Shown here in pieces: positions 17,830 to 26,472 of a DNA stretch of 64,000 nucleotides. Source of the stretch: Lachnospiraceae bacterium (GTDB lineage Bacteria; Bacillota; Clostridia; Lachnospirales; Lachnospiraceae); the NCBI GenBank assembly GCA_910574865.1, contig CAJTDN010000005.1, positions 124,001 to 188,000 of the forward strand, written 5' to 3'. Position 1 is the stretch's first letter; each line of letters opens with the position of its first letter. The notes beneath the pieces were generated by a model, which saw only the letters and a list, made by a program, of their open reading frames with translations, did no database searches and was not told the DNA's origin. The translations under genes were made by a program, and so were the position numbers.

Positions 17830-18132
17830 CTATTTCACCCCTTCCATCGTGATTGCCCCGAACGGGCACGCCTTCACGCAAATGCCGCACCCCTTGCAAT
17901 GGTCATAATCAAACTCCAGGCGCTTTTTATCCGCCACCGGGATGCAACTGTCCGGACAGGCCGGCGCGCATAAAAGGCACTGTTTACATTTTTCCCAGTC
18001 TATCTCCGGCTTCACGGAAGTCCATTCTCCCGTCAAAAACTCCTTCGAAGTCCCCGCCCCGGCAACCACCATACCCTCGGTCAAATCCTGCCATTTTGCC
18101 TTTACGCCCAATTTACTGATATCCGTCGCCAT
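17830..18132 (-). CDS. porD: pyruvate:ferredoxin oxidoreductase, delta subunit (2x[4Fe-4S])
   Basis: A 100-residue ferredoxin-like subunit with two complete cluster motifs, CKQCLLCAPACPDSC and CKGCGICVKACPF, which pass electrons from the active site to ferredoxin. The start ATG at 18132 overlaps the porC stop (TGATG) and is preceded by AGGAGGT 6 bases away. The frame opens one codon earlier with GTG, but that is not favoured. Confidence 0.93.
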   Translation of the reverse strand: MATDISKLGVKAKWQDLTEGMVVAGAGTSKEFLTGEWTSVKPEIDWEKCKQCLLCAPACPDSCIPVADKKRLEFDYDHCKGCGICVKACPFGAITMEGVK

Positions 18133-18710
18133 CACTGCACCTCCTGTAACGCCATCTTAAGGGCCGCCATGTTGCCCTCGATTACTTCCGGCTTGCTGGC
18201 AAACTTATGCGAGAAGGAAAACTTCATCTCGGTCAGGAAACGGTCTTCCTCCATGATGCCCGCCACCTTCACGATGGCCGCCAGAAGCGGCGTGTTCGGG
18301 AAATATTTTCCCAGCGTCGCCATCGACACCTTCTTCGCGTCAATCGTGTAAACTTCTCCCTCGTACCCTTTCAAATGCGGCAATATTTCCTCCTTCGGGC
18401 GCGCCGTGTTAATCAAAATCGCCCCGTCCTTCTTAAGCCCGGCGGTCACGTCCACCGTCTCCAAAAGCGACTCGTCCACCACGACCACGTACTGCGGGTC
18501 GTAAATATTGGAATGCACGCGGATCGGCATGTCGCTGATACGGTTGTAGGCCGTAATCGGCGCGCCCATCCGCTCCGGGCCGTACTCCGGGAACCCTTGT
18601 ACATACTGTCCCGTCTGAAATGCCACGTCGGCCAAAAGCAGCGCGGCCGTCTTGGCGCCCTGGCCTCCCCGGCCGTGCCACCTGATTTCTGTTACATTAC
18701 TCATTACCAT
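18132..18710 (-). CDS. porC: pyruvate:ferredoxin oxidoreductase, gamma subunit
   Basis: A 192-residue subunit of the 2-oxoacid ferredoxin/flavodoxin oxidoreductase gamma family. It carries the N-terminal RWHGRGGQGAKTAALLLA motif that binds coenzyme A, and GFPEYGPERMGAPI. It is first in the operon. Two in-frame starts exist, at 18710 and at 18704 (MSNVTE); an AAAGG lies 4 and 10 bases before them, so the second is possible. Confidence 0.92.
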   Translation of the reverse strand: MVMSNVTEIRWHGRGGQGAKTAALLLADVAFQTGQYVQGFPEYGPERMGAPITAYNRISDMPIRVHSNIYDPQYVVVVDESLLETVDVTAGLKKDGAILINTARPKEEILPHLKGYEGEVYTIDAKKVSMATLGKYFPNTPLLAAIVKVAGIMEEDRFLTEMKFSFSHKFASKPEVIEGNMAALKMALQEVQ

Positions 18711-19166
18711 TCATCCTTTCTTACAATGAGCACTTGCTATGAACACTTAGTGAGGTTTCACACGAACTTAGTGTGAATGCACTCCGCGAATCTTTACTAT
18801 GAGCACTTAGCACTCGTATTTTGAGTGCTTATGTGCGAATGTAGTTACCTGCAACTTGGCGAGGTTCTTTCGAGCCTAGTGCAGCGTAACTTCCTCTGAC
18901 TTAAGCCTAGCTGCGCGGAGTTTCCCTCGTTCATGCTTACGTGCGAATGTAGTTACCTGCAACTTGGCGAGGTTCCCTCGAGCCTAGTGTGGTGACCGCT
19001 TTATATTTCGCTAAGCTGACTTGTCTATTTTCGCATCGCACTGCGTTGACCTCAATCGATGATGCCACCGCATCGCCTCAATCGGTCGCCTTGTCGATGC
19101 GAAAATATCCATCGTCATTTAGCTGAAAATAAAGTGGCCACCACACTAGTGCAGCGTAACTTCCTT
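18711..19166. repeat. repeat-rich region upstream of porCDAB
   Basis: A stretch of about 60 bases (TGCGAATGTAGTTACCTGCA and onward to GAGCCTAGTG) occurs twice in direct orientation, near 18832 and 18940. The downstream CTAGTGCAGCGTAACTTCCT part occurs again near 19146. The first 120 bases hold shorter repeats of AGCACTTAG and GTGTGAATG type. No gene is visible here or in the following 250 bases (19167-19416). The promoter of the por operon must lie in or near this region. Confidence 0.75.
18987..19146. repeat. 160-bp imperfect inverted repeat
   Basis: The left end GTGTGGTGACCGCTTTATATTT pairs with the right end AAAATAAAGTGGCCACCACAC, and pairing resumes inward with TATTTTCGCATCG and CGATGCGAAAATA. 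The element sits between two copies of the CTAGTG repeat, as if inserted into it. Confidence 0.75.
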
Positions 19167-19416
19167 TATAATTATAATGCCCAAGGGCTATTTTACTTCA
19201 TTTTTCGCACATTGTCTAGAGTGCACTCTGTTTTTTGTGATTTTCGTTTCTTTTTTCGTTACTATTCACGGGGCTGTGCGCCTTGCCGCACGGCCGTTAT
19301 CATTTTCTCATTTTTATTAGCATAAAACAAATAGACTCCGGCAATCCCCCGCACCGAAGGTATCGCCGGAACCTATTTTTCCTAAAAGTCAAATTTCCAA
19401 ATGTAGCATAATCCCT

Positions 19417-19647
19417 CTATTCAAAATGCCCCTGCATAATCTCACAAACCTCGTCGTTGGAATCCTGGAATTGACCCAGACCGCCCTTATAGTCCTCCCA
19501 TGTCATATCGCCGCGCACTACCTTCGGCAAATTTATGTCAATGTACTCATTCAGCTTCGTATCCAGTTTGCTCTTCGTTTCGCTTTCCTCCGCTGTAAAC
19601 AAGATTGCCTTAAGCGGCGACCCGGACTTTGAAACCTCCCTATCCAT
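19417..19647 (-). pseudogene. ABC transporter solute-binding protein, C-terminal remnant
   Basis: About 76 residues. The part from TKLNEYIDINLPKVV to TWEDYKGGLGQF resembles the C-terminal helix region of extracellular sugar-binding proteins (a Y-x-D/N repeat helix followed by a G-D-x-T/S-x-x-D-Y motif). The rest of the gene, signal peptide included, is missing. The opening residues look unrelated. Confidence in the family is moderate. Confidence 0.45.
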
Positions 19648-19656
19648 ATCGGGCAG

Positions 19657-20472
19657 CTACATTCCCAGGGTGGATGCGTCAAACTCATATCTCCGCAATA
19701 TTTTTCCGAAAATCAGGCAAATCATGATTCCCGTGACCCCCAAGACGAACATGACCATCGCCGCCCCGGAGCCCTTCCCATTGCCAAAGAGCCCCGGCAA
19801 CATGCTCCCGGCAGAAACATTTTTCATGATCGGCTCGCAGATTTCATCGACCATGTACCCGCCCAGGAAAAATCCGATGGGAATGGTAAAAAACTGCAGC
19901 GTGTTTCTGCAAGAATACACCCGCCCCTGCATGTTTTCCGGAATAGTCGTTCTCAAAACCACGTCCATCCCGCCAAGCGAAAACAAAGCAGTGGCAATCA
20001 CCGGGTTCAAGATCGTCACCAGCGAATTGGAAAAAGAGCGCAAGCCGCTCGTCCTCTGATAGTGCTTTTTTGGCGTAATCAACGTCATGGCAACGTCGCT
20101 CGCAGGCTGCTGAACCGTGTTCATCAAGCCATTTACCGCGTTCAGCAAATACATGTGCCACGGCGCGAGCAAACCATTTTTCAGCAAAACCAGAACCGTG
20201 ACCGTACAACATGCCGCAAACGTGTCACACGCAAGCATCACTTTCTTTTTCTCCCACCTGTCACTCAACGCGCCGGCAAATATGCTCATGCAAACATATG
20301 GCGCATAAGAACAAATGGACAAAAACGCCGTTTGCAGCGCCGAACCCGTCCGCTGATAAAGCCACAATGTCAGCGCAAAATTCGTCATCGCGCTCCCAAG
20401 TTGGGACAACGACTGCGTGCTCCATAAAACAAAAAACGTCCTTAGTTCTCTCATTAAATTTTTCATCATCAC
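19657..20472 (-). pseudogene. MFS exporter with probable in-frame internal deletion
   Basis: A 271-residue protein like the MFS drug/siderophore exporters with an N-terminal SQSLSQLGSAMTNFALTLW segment and the loop ALSDRWEKKKVM. Relatives have about 400-430 residues. After SLGGMDVV, inside membrane segment 6, the sequence jumps to LRTTIPENMQGRVYSCRNT, which in relatives lies before segment 10. Segments 6-9 therefore seem deleted with the frame preserved. Function is doubtful. A truncated TetR gene lies just upstream, which probably once regulated it. Confidence 0.68.
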
Positions 20473-20527
20473 TTTGCTCCTTTACTTTTTATTTTTCACA
20501 AATACTTCGAAAGTCAAAAAGCAAAGC

Positions 20528-20638
20528 TTGAGGACTATCTGTCATAGTTCACGAAGCCGCGCGTCCACGGCACGAATCATGGCAGATTCCAGCGTACCGA
20601 CATGTCGGCACGCTCCCCCTCCATGCATCGTCCTCAAA
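20528..20638. repeat. nested inverted repeat between MFS and TetR genes
   Basis: Outer arms TTGAGGAC and GTCCTCAA enclose an inner perfect palindrome, AGCGTACCGACATGTCGGCACGCT (positions 20591-20614, with one offset pair on each side). It could be a hairpin element or a terminator; no T-run follows directly. Confidence 0.5.
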
Positions 20639-20709
20639 CCCTGCATGGAGCAATTGCAATGCACATTACCATAATATGTCCTCCTCAAAATCAACGCTAG
20701 AAAAAACTT

Positions 20710-20777
20710 CAAATCCACCACTCCGGCGTTAGTTCGCCCAGCCGGATGATTCTTTTTTGCCCATAATCCAGCATGAC
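20710..20777 (-). repeat. copied 3' end of the cytidine deaminase gene
   Basis: About 65 bases closely match the 3' end of the acetyltransferase-deaminase gene at 22112-22180, including the bases that encode the LGELTPEWWI tail. Here they are joined to the TetR gene in another reading frame. Confidence 0.75.
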
Positions 20778-21079
20778 CTCACCTGCTCGCCGTTGTGCCT
20801 GCCGTACCTCGCGATGACCTTGTGATAGTCGTGGATATCCACGCCCCCAAGTTCCTGCCGCAACTGATTCAATGTCGTGACACATTGCCTCTGCATAAGC
20901 TCCGCGATTTCATATTTGTCACGAAAATGCTTATAAAACGTCGTCCGCGTGACCGGGGTCGCTTCAAGAATGTTTTGTACCGTTATTTTCTCAAACGGCT
21001 TGTCCTTGAGCAACTCGACCAGCGCGTTGCAAATTGCCTTGTGCGTCCGCTCATATTGCGGACTTGCTTTCTGCTCCAT
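20729..21079 (-). pseudogene. TetR-family regulator truncated by a deaminase-gene tail
   Basis: The first ~75 residues are a normal TetR DNA-binding domain (ICNALVELLKDKPFEKITVQ, then RTTFYKHFRDKYEIAEL). At about residue 98 the coding sequence runs into a copy of the 3' end of the nearby cytidine deaminase gene, read in the wrong frame, and ends after 116 residues. The ligand-binding domain (another ~80-100 residues in the family) is lost. If made, the product could still bind DNA weakly but not sense a ligand. Confidence 0.75.
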
Positions 21080-21091
21080 AAACTTGTCACC

Positions 21092-22090
21092 TCATTCCCG
21101 GTTCCCGCCAAGCGTCACCGCCACGTACGTCACATATTCATGGTCAAAATGATAGCCCAGCTTTTCCGCCAGAGCCACCGACCACCGGTTCTGGGCATCC
21201 CAGCTAGGATACCACCCCCGCCCCAGGCACTCCAAAACCAGCTTCGCCCCACATATGTAAGCAAGTCCCCGCCTTCGATAATCCTCCCTCGTGTCAATCT
21301 CAATCTCAATACCGCCAATATAACCGGAATAGGACGAAGCCCCGGAAACGATTTCGCCATCCTTTTCTATGACCACGCCCAACCCTCTCTTCTGATACAT
21401 CTCATAATCTTTATACTGCGACACCCAGTCCTGGCACCACTCATTCTCCCTGCAGCGCGAAAACAAAGCCTCGTCCATCATTTTCAACACGTACCCGTCT
21501 GGCAAACCAGCCACCACGGCCTCAAGTCTTTCCTTGTCAAAAATATCCGGCTCCTTCTTTATCGCGTATCGAACCAGCTTCTTCGCCTTTTCCCCATAAC
21601 ATTCCTCGATTAATTTTGCCCACCCGTCATTTTGCGGAATCAAAAGCGACCATCCCTTTTCCGGCTCGCGCAAAACCATTTCCCGGTCCGGCTTTCCCGC
21701 CAGAAAACAAAAATCCCCCAGTACCGCCACCGCGGAAGCCGGCCGCTCCAGTGAAGTCACGTAAACCTTGCCCATCACACCCTGCAGGCATGACCATATC
21801 AATGTCTCCTGCCATCCCTCGAATAACGGAGCGGCCTTTTCCAATTGAACCAATTCAAATACCATGTCCCGTACCACCTTTCCATATTCGGCACTTTTGT
21901 CATTATACGCTGATAATGCTTGGTCAACAATCATCCACTGTTCATGATTTAACTTCAATTCCTCTACTTTCTTTACCCTTTCGTAGATTTCTGCATCGGC
22001 TTTTTGATATTTTATATACAGGCGCACGATAATACTCCCGCAACGACGCTCCATCTCCCTCGAAATTTGTTCAAACTGATACTGGTTCAT
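21092..22090 (-). CDS. GNAT acetyltransferase with helical N-terminal domain
   Basis: A 332-residue protein. The first ~85 residues are mostly helical with no motif I recognise. The rest resembles the large GNAT_acetyltran family: LIPQNDGWAKLIEECYG, then VVIEKDGEIVSGASSYSGYIGGIEIEIDT, then the acetyl-CoA loop DYRRRGLAYICGAKL, and a final AQNRWSVALAEKLGY segment. The substrate is unknown. It is followed by the TetR remnant and preceded by the acetyltransferase-deaminase fusion; the three may share a transcript. Confidence 0.75.
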   Translation of the reverse strand: MNQYQFEQISREMERRCGSIIVRLYIKYQKADAEIYERVKKVEELKLNHEQWMIVDQALSAYNDKSAEYGKVVRDMVFELVQLEKAAPLFEGWQETLIWSCLQGVMGKVYVTSLERPASAVAVLGDFCFLAGKPDREMVLREPEKGWSLLIPQNDGWAKLIEECYGEKAKKLVRYAIKKEPDIFDKERLEAVVAGLPDGYVLKMMDEALFSRCRENEWCQDWVSQYKDYEMYQKRGLGVVIEKDGEIVSGASSYSGYIGGIEIEIDTREDYRRRGLAYICGAKLVLECLGRGWYPSWDAQNRWSVALAEKLGYHFDHEYVTYVAVTLGGNRE

Positions 22091-22111
22091 AACACTTTTC
22101 TCTTTTTGTTT

Positions 22112-23065
22112 TTAAATCCACCATTCGGGCGTCAGCTCGCCCAGCCTGGCGATTTTTCTTTGCCCATAATCCAACATGACCTCTATATCCTTATACGTTT
22201 CCGGCATTAGCTGGACCATAAGCTCACGGCACGCCCCGCATGGCGCCCCCGTCCGCCCGTCGGGCATAATCGCAAGCACCTTTTTTATCTCGTGCTCCCC
22301 GTTTGTCAACATATTAAAAATGGCATTCCGCTCGGCGCATACCCCAAGCGTCGAACACGTATCGACGCACACGCCCGTATAAACATTTCCAGCCCCGGTC
22401 AAAATCGCCGCCGCGACGCCGCCCGCCTCGACATAATCGGAAATTTGTCTTTCCCTCTGAACCGCAAGGGCCTTCTCGTACAACTCGTCCCATACGTCGT
22501 GACCCCGTTTTTTCTTCTCATATTCACTTTTCAAAATAGAATACCACACCTCGTCACACACGCCCTGGTTATTTACGCCGCCCGCTCTCCATGTGCCCTC
22601 ATAGGTCATCCCACATTTTCTCATTACCTTTCCAGAATTCGGATTCCTCGGGTCATGGCACGCGTTGACACAATTCATCCCGACCTCGTCAAAAAAGAAC
22701 GCTATCACGGCCTCCAACGCCTCTGCCGTAATCCCCCGTCCCCACCAGTCACGTCCTATACAATAACCTACGGTTGCCGATTCCGTTTCATCGTTCGTTT
22801 TCACGGCACTGATACTGCCGATTGGCTCCCGGATTTCCTTTAATTCAATCACCCACTGGTAGTTTTTGGGGATCTCGTACTCATTTACCCAGAGTCCCAC
22901 GATTCCTTTCGAACTCTCAACCGTTTCATGCGTGGGCCAGGTTAAAAATTTCGTCACCTCCGGATTGGAGGCCCAGTTACGAAACATCGGCTCCGCATCG
23001 CTTTCACGAAACGGCCGAAGTATCAAACGTTTTGTCTCTATTGTTTTAGTACCTTTATGGTTCAT
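22112..23065 (-). CDS. RimJ/RimL-like acetyltransferase fused to cytidine deaminase
   Basis: A 317-residue two-domain protein. Residues 1 to about 180 are a GNAT domain of the RimJ/RimL type (ETKRLILRPFRESDA, the acetyl-CoA loop GYCIGRDWWGRGI, then NPNSGKVMRKCGM). Residues from about 190 to the end are a cytidine deaminase with the zinc motif CAERNA and PCGACRE, catalytic Glu between them, ending LGELTPEWWI. The deaminase half should convert cytidine or deoxycytidine, or possibly a nucleoside antibiotic such as blasticidin S, while the GNAT half may acetylate an amine. A GGAAGGGAG site precedes the ATG. Confidence 0.85.
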   Translation of the reverse strand: MNHKGTKTIETKRLILRPFRESDAEPMFRNWASNPEVTKFLTWPTHETVESSKGIVGLWVNEYEIPKNYQWVIELKEIREPIGSISAVKTNDETESATVGYCIGRDWWGRGITAEALEAVIAFFFDEVGMNCVNACHDPRNPNSGKVMRKCGMTYEGTWRAGGVNNQGVCDEVWYSILKSEYEKKKRGHDVWDELYEKALAVQRERQISDYVEAGGVAAAILTGAGNVYTGVCVDTCSTLGVCAERNAIFNMLTNGEHEIKKVLAIMPDGRTGAPCGACRELMVQLMPETYKDIEVMLDYGQRKIARLGELTPEWWI

Positions 23066-23205
23066 AAGATTCTTCTCCCTTCCTTAATTTAGGCAACCGT
23101 TTTCTTAATATCATCCTCTTTCATGATTCGCCACCCCTATTCAATCAGCACTACAAAGGAACTCCCGTTTTGTCCCGTCATATACATTCATCCTATCCGG
23201 TCCTT

Positions 23206-23676
23206 TCATTCAAATATAACTTCTTCCTCCGCTTTGGCATAAACATCAACCTGCATCTGTACGTCCAGCTTGGTAACGACCCACCCCCTCATCATGCACA
23301 TTTTTATAAAATCGTCAATTCTGTTCTTACCATTCATTTCCTTAAGAGTCACGACCAAAGAATTCAGCGAATCCGCCGGCGCCCCTATTTTGTCAACACT
23401 TGAATTTTTCTTCTTATTCGTACCCGCAACCACGAAAATGACATCATACTCATACTGGATTTTATCTAATTCTGCCGCCTCTGGTGACATGAAATTCACA
23501 TCAATCTCCATCGCCGACCCTAAAGACAAATTCCACACCTTTATATTTCGGTTCTTTCGAACAATATCTCGGATTTGTTTCAATATCGCAAACGAACTGA
23601 ACCGCCCTGCCGTGGCGATGCCTTTTTCATATGCCCCACTCCTTGGTTTTTTCCATACGCAATATAATGATATCAA
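23206..23676 (-). pseudogene. subtilase (S8) peptidase internal fragment
   Basis: The segment SFAILKQIRDIV ... VWNLSLGS ... YEYDVIFVVAGTN ... KIGAPADSLNSLVV is the central part of a subtilisin-like domain, including the oxyanion Asn in VAGTN. The catalytic Asp, His and Ser regions are absent. After SLVV the remaining ~50 residues look like another protein; a weak likeness to the C-terminal tail of RhuM-type proteins is possible but not firm. No start or ribosome binding site stands out. Subtilases of this kind occur next to AAA ATPases in bacterial defence loci. Confidence 0.6.
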
Positions 23677-23766
23677 TGCGGGACAATTTTGTCAATATTG
23701 GGACGGTTTTGTTTTTCATAATTACTATCCCGTCGTATACCCAAGAGCATCCCTTAATACACGCCC

Positions 23767-26472
23767 CTACGGGGCAGGCGGACTCTGCGAGTCCGTCAAT
23801 GTATACCTCCTCCGATAATATTCCATCGTCCGATACTCCAATATGTCCTTCATATGCCGTTTAAACGCCTCGTTTCCGACAGCCTTCGCCAAATCATCCC
23901 GTACCGCGATTGCGTACCCTTCCTTTTCGATAAAGAAGCCTTTTCCAGACGCCTTCAAAAACTTAATCGGCATGCTTTTCGCCTTGCTTAAATGCTGCCT
24001 GTCCGTCATCGCCTTATAATCGTCATAAGAAATATCCGCCGCGAAATCCCGCCAGTTCGTCCCGTTGTCAAAAAACTTTTTCCAGGCGGCCAGCACTTCG
24101 TCGTCCGTGACCGCAAGCCGCACGTCCCCCTCATTATAAAAGCTGTACAGAATCGGTATCTTATACACCTTCTGCATGTCGGTAGTCTCAATCAGCGACA
24201 AGAATTCCCTGCCGATTCCGGAATACGCCACCGCCTCGTCCGCGGACAGCTCCCCCATCTCGTTCAAAAAATCCATGTACCTTCGAAACGGGTTCTCCTT
24301 GGCATGTTTCATGCAATATCGGTACACATCGTCGTCCATGTATGTAAACAGTTCCAAACGCGAAGGGACTTTCCCGTTCAATTTTTCCTTTACGATATAA
24401 AATTCCTGCCGGATACGCTCCCTGACAGACAGCGATTTTTTGTCCAGTTCCCTGAACAAATCTATCAGCCGCATGTCAAAATCCACGATGCAGTCGTCAG
24501 GATATTCCATCTCATAAAAGTCATAATAATCATAAGCGGCCCTTTCGCCCCAATTTTTTCCACCGCTTAATAACAAGGGCGCCCGTCCCGCCTTCTCATA
24601 ATTCCCGATAAAATCCAGGACGTTCAGATACTCCTTGCCCCTGCTGGTGCGAAGCCCGCGCCCCAATTGTTGCAAAAACACGACCGGCGACTCGGTCGGC
24701 CTCAAAAACATGACCATGTCGAGGGCGGCAATGTCCACGCCCTCATTAAACATGTCCACCGAAAAAATCACCTTTATTTCCTGCTTCTTCAGCCTTTCAA
24801 CCGCCTTGTCCCGGTCTTCCGAAAACTCCCCGTCCGCGTCGCTGTACACCGCGGCCGCCGCGACTCCCCTTCGGCAAAATTCCTTCGCCATCTCCTCCGC
24901 GTGCCGCCTGGAACAGCAAAACCCAAGCGCCCTCTTGGAACGATATTTCCGATAATATTTATAAATCAAATCATACCGCCTGACGTTGCCAATATATGTC
25001 TCGTTCAATTCCTTCTCATCATACCGCCCCTTCACGAGATGCAGCGACGAATAATCCGTCTCATCATAAATGCCATAATAATGAAACGGAACGAGCACGC
25101 CCTTGTTAATCGCCTCCTTCAGCGAAATCTCGTAGGGCACGTTATAATCGCAAATTTCATAAATGTTTTTGCCGTCCATCCTCTCCGGCGTGGCCGTTAG
25201 CCCTAGCAGAAACCGTGGTTTAAAATACTTCACGATTCTCTGGTACTGGTCATTTACCGCATGGTGAAACTCATCGATTATTAAATAATCAAAATAATTC
25301 GGCGTGAAAAACTTTTCCGACAAATACTCCTTCCTGCCAAGCGTCGCCACTGACGCAAAAATCACCGACTTGTCCGTGTCCTTTTGCTTGCCGTCGAAAA
25401 AGCCAAAATCGTCCGATCTCCTCACGTTTTGAAACGAAACGGCCGCCTGCCTCAATATTTCCTCGCGGTGCGCCACAAACAACACGCGCTCATACCCGGC
25501 AGAGTCAAACGCCGCCAGATACGTCTTACCCACCCCAGTGGCCGCCTGCACCAACCCCTTCGCCGCCCCTTGCGCCCGGCTGTCCGCCAGGGCATACAAA
25601 GCCTCTATCTGCACGCCGCGCGGCTGAAACAAAGATGCCACGTTGACACCCGCGCCATCTTCCAAAACGCCATTTTCCACCATGCCGTCCTTCCGAACTC
25701 CGTCTTTCTGAGCGTCATCCTTCCGGGTTCCGTCTCTCAACGTGCCGTATCCCAACGCGTCACCTTCTAGAAAGGCGCTTTCCATGCCCCTATCTCCCAA
25801 GTCATCATATTTCGCCAAGTCCTTCGACACCGCCGGCTTGTGCCAGTTCTTGGAGTAGCGTCTGAGCTCCTCGTCGTCAATCACGATGGAATGGTTCTCA
25901 AACAAGTCCACGAACGTGTCATAAAACAAAGTAAAATTCTTTTCGTCATCCAGGCTGCTAAAACGGTAGTTCCACTCGATTCCCGATGTCAGCGCGCTCC
26001 TGGAAACATTGGAAGAACCGATATAGATTTCCCCTGCATTTTCGTAGTGAAAAATATAGGATTTCGGATGAAAGGCGCGGGCCTTGTCATTGTAAAACCG
26101 CAAGTCCACCCGGTCGCCCAGTTCTTTTTTAATCAGAAATAATGCCGACGGCTGCGTAATTCCCAGATAATTCCCGGTCAGAATCCTTACCCGCGCCCCC
26201 CGCTCCAAGGCCGCTTTCAAATCCTTCAAAAGCATCCGCACCCCGGATTCCATAAGAAACGAGACAATGATGTCAATCCACTTCGCCTTCCCCATACTTC
26301 GCTTTAACTGGTAATATAAGAAACGGCTCCGATTTTTACCGCCGGTCATCACATCCGTATATTCAACTTGCGAGCTGTCAATCCGTAAAGAATCCGCCAA
26401 TTCCCCACCTTGCGCCCGTCCGCTTCGCACTTCGCCGTCCCTTATATTTTCCGCAAAATCAGATTGAACCAT
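23767..26472 (-). CDS. PLD-nuclease-like / superfamily 2 DEAD-DEAH helicase
   Basis: A 901-residue protein. Residues ~45-200 are a phospholipase-D-type domain with the half-site H-P-K-S (His135, Lys137) and GSSNVSRSAL, as in PLD nucleases. Residues ~285-660 are a superfamily 2 helicase: Walker A ATGVGKT (311-317), DEFH box (400-403), LTATPER, and motif VI QQLGRGLRT. The end is a helical region. Between the two parts is a run of five-residue repeats (TLRDG, TRKDD, AQKDG and so on). Such proteins act on foreign or damaged DNA. The gene overlaps the 3' end of the methyltransferase gene by 31 bases. Its last codons lie in a double hairpin (GGACT/AGTCC and GCCCC/GGGGC), so the natural end may have shifted. 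Confidence 0.85.
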   Translation of the reverse strand: MVQSDFAENIRDGEVRSGRAQGGELADSLRIDSSQVEYTDVMTGGKNRSRFLYYQLKRSMGKAKWIDIIVSFLMESGVRMLLKDLKAALERGARVRILTGNYLGITQPSALFLIKKELGDRVDLRFYNDKARAFHPKSYIFHYENAGEIYIGSSNVSRSALTSGIEWNYRFSSLDDEKNFTLFYDTFVDLFENHSIVIDDEELRRYSKNWHKPAVSKDLAKYDDLGDRGMESAFLEGDALGYGTLRDGTRKDDAQKDGVRKDGMVENGVLEDGAGVNVASLFQPRGVQIEALYALADSRAQGAAKGLVQAATGVGKTYLAAFDSAGYERVLFVAHREEILRQAAVSFQNVRRSDDFGFFDGKQKDTDKSVIFASVATLGRKEYLSEKFFTPNYFDYLIIDEFHHAVNDQYQRIVKYFKPRFLLGLTATPERMDGKNIYEICDYNVPYEISLKEAINKGVLVPFHYYGIYDETDYSSLHLVKGRYDEKELNETYIGNVRRYDLIYKYYRKYRSKRALGFCCSRRHAEEMAKEFCRRGVAAAAVYSDADGEFSEDRDKAVERLKKQEIKVIFSVDMFNEGVDIAALDMVMFLRPTESPVVFLQQLGRGLRTSRGKEYLNVLDFIGNYEKAGRAPLLLSGGKNWGERAAYDYYDFYEMEYPDDCIVDFDMRLIDLFRELDKKSLSVRERIRQEFYIVKEKLNGKVPSRLELFTYMDDDVYRYCMKHAKENPFRRYMDFLNEMGELSADEAVAYSGIGREFLSLIETTDMQKVYKIPILYSFYNEGDVRLAVTDDEVLAAWKKFFDNGTNWRDFAADISYDDYKAMTDRQHLSKAKSMPIKFLKASGKGFFIEKEGYAIAVRDDLAKAVGNEAFKRHMKDILEYRTMEYYRRRYTLTDSQSPPAP
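25654..25743 (-). repeat. 15-bp tandem repeat inside the helicase gene
   Basis: Six degenerate units of 15 bases encode the pentads TLRDG, TRKDD, AQKDG, VRKDG, MVENG and VLEDG in the linker between the nuclease-like and helicase domains. Confidence 0.75.

Noticed and set aside
18827-19000. Two spaced repeats considered as a CRISPR-like pair
   Set aside because: Only two or three partial copies of different lengths, no regular spacers and no cas genes.
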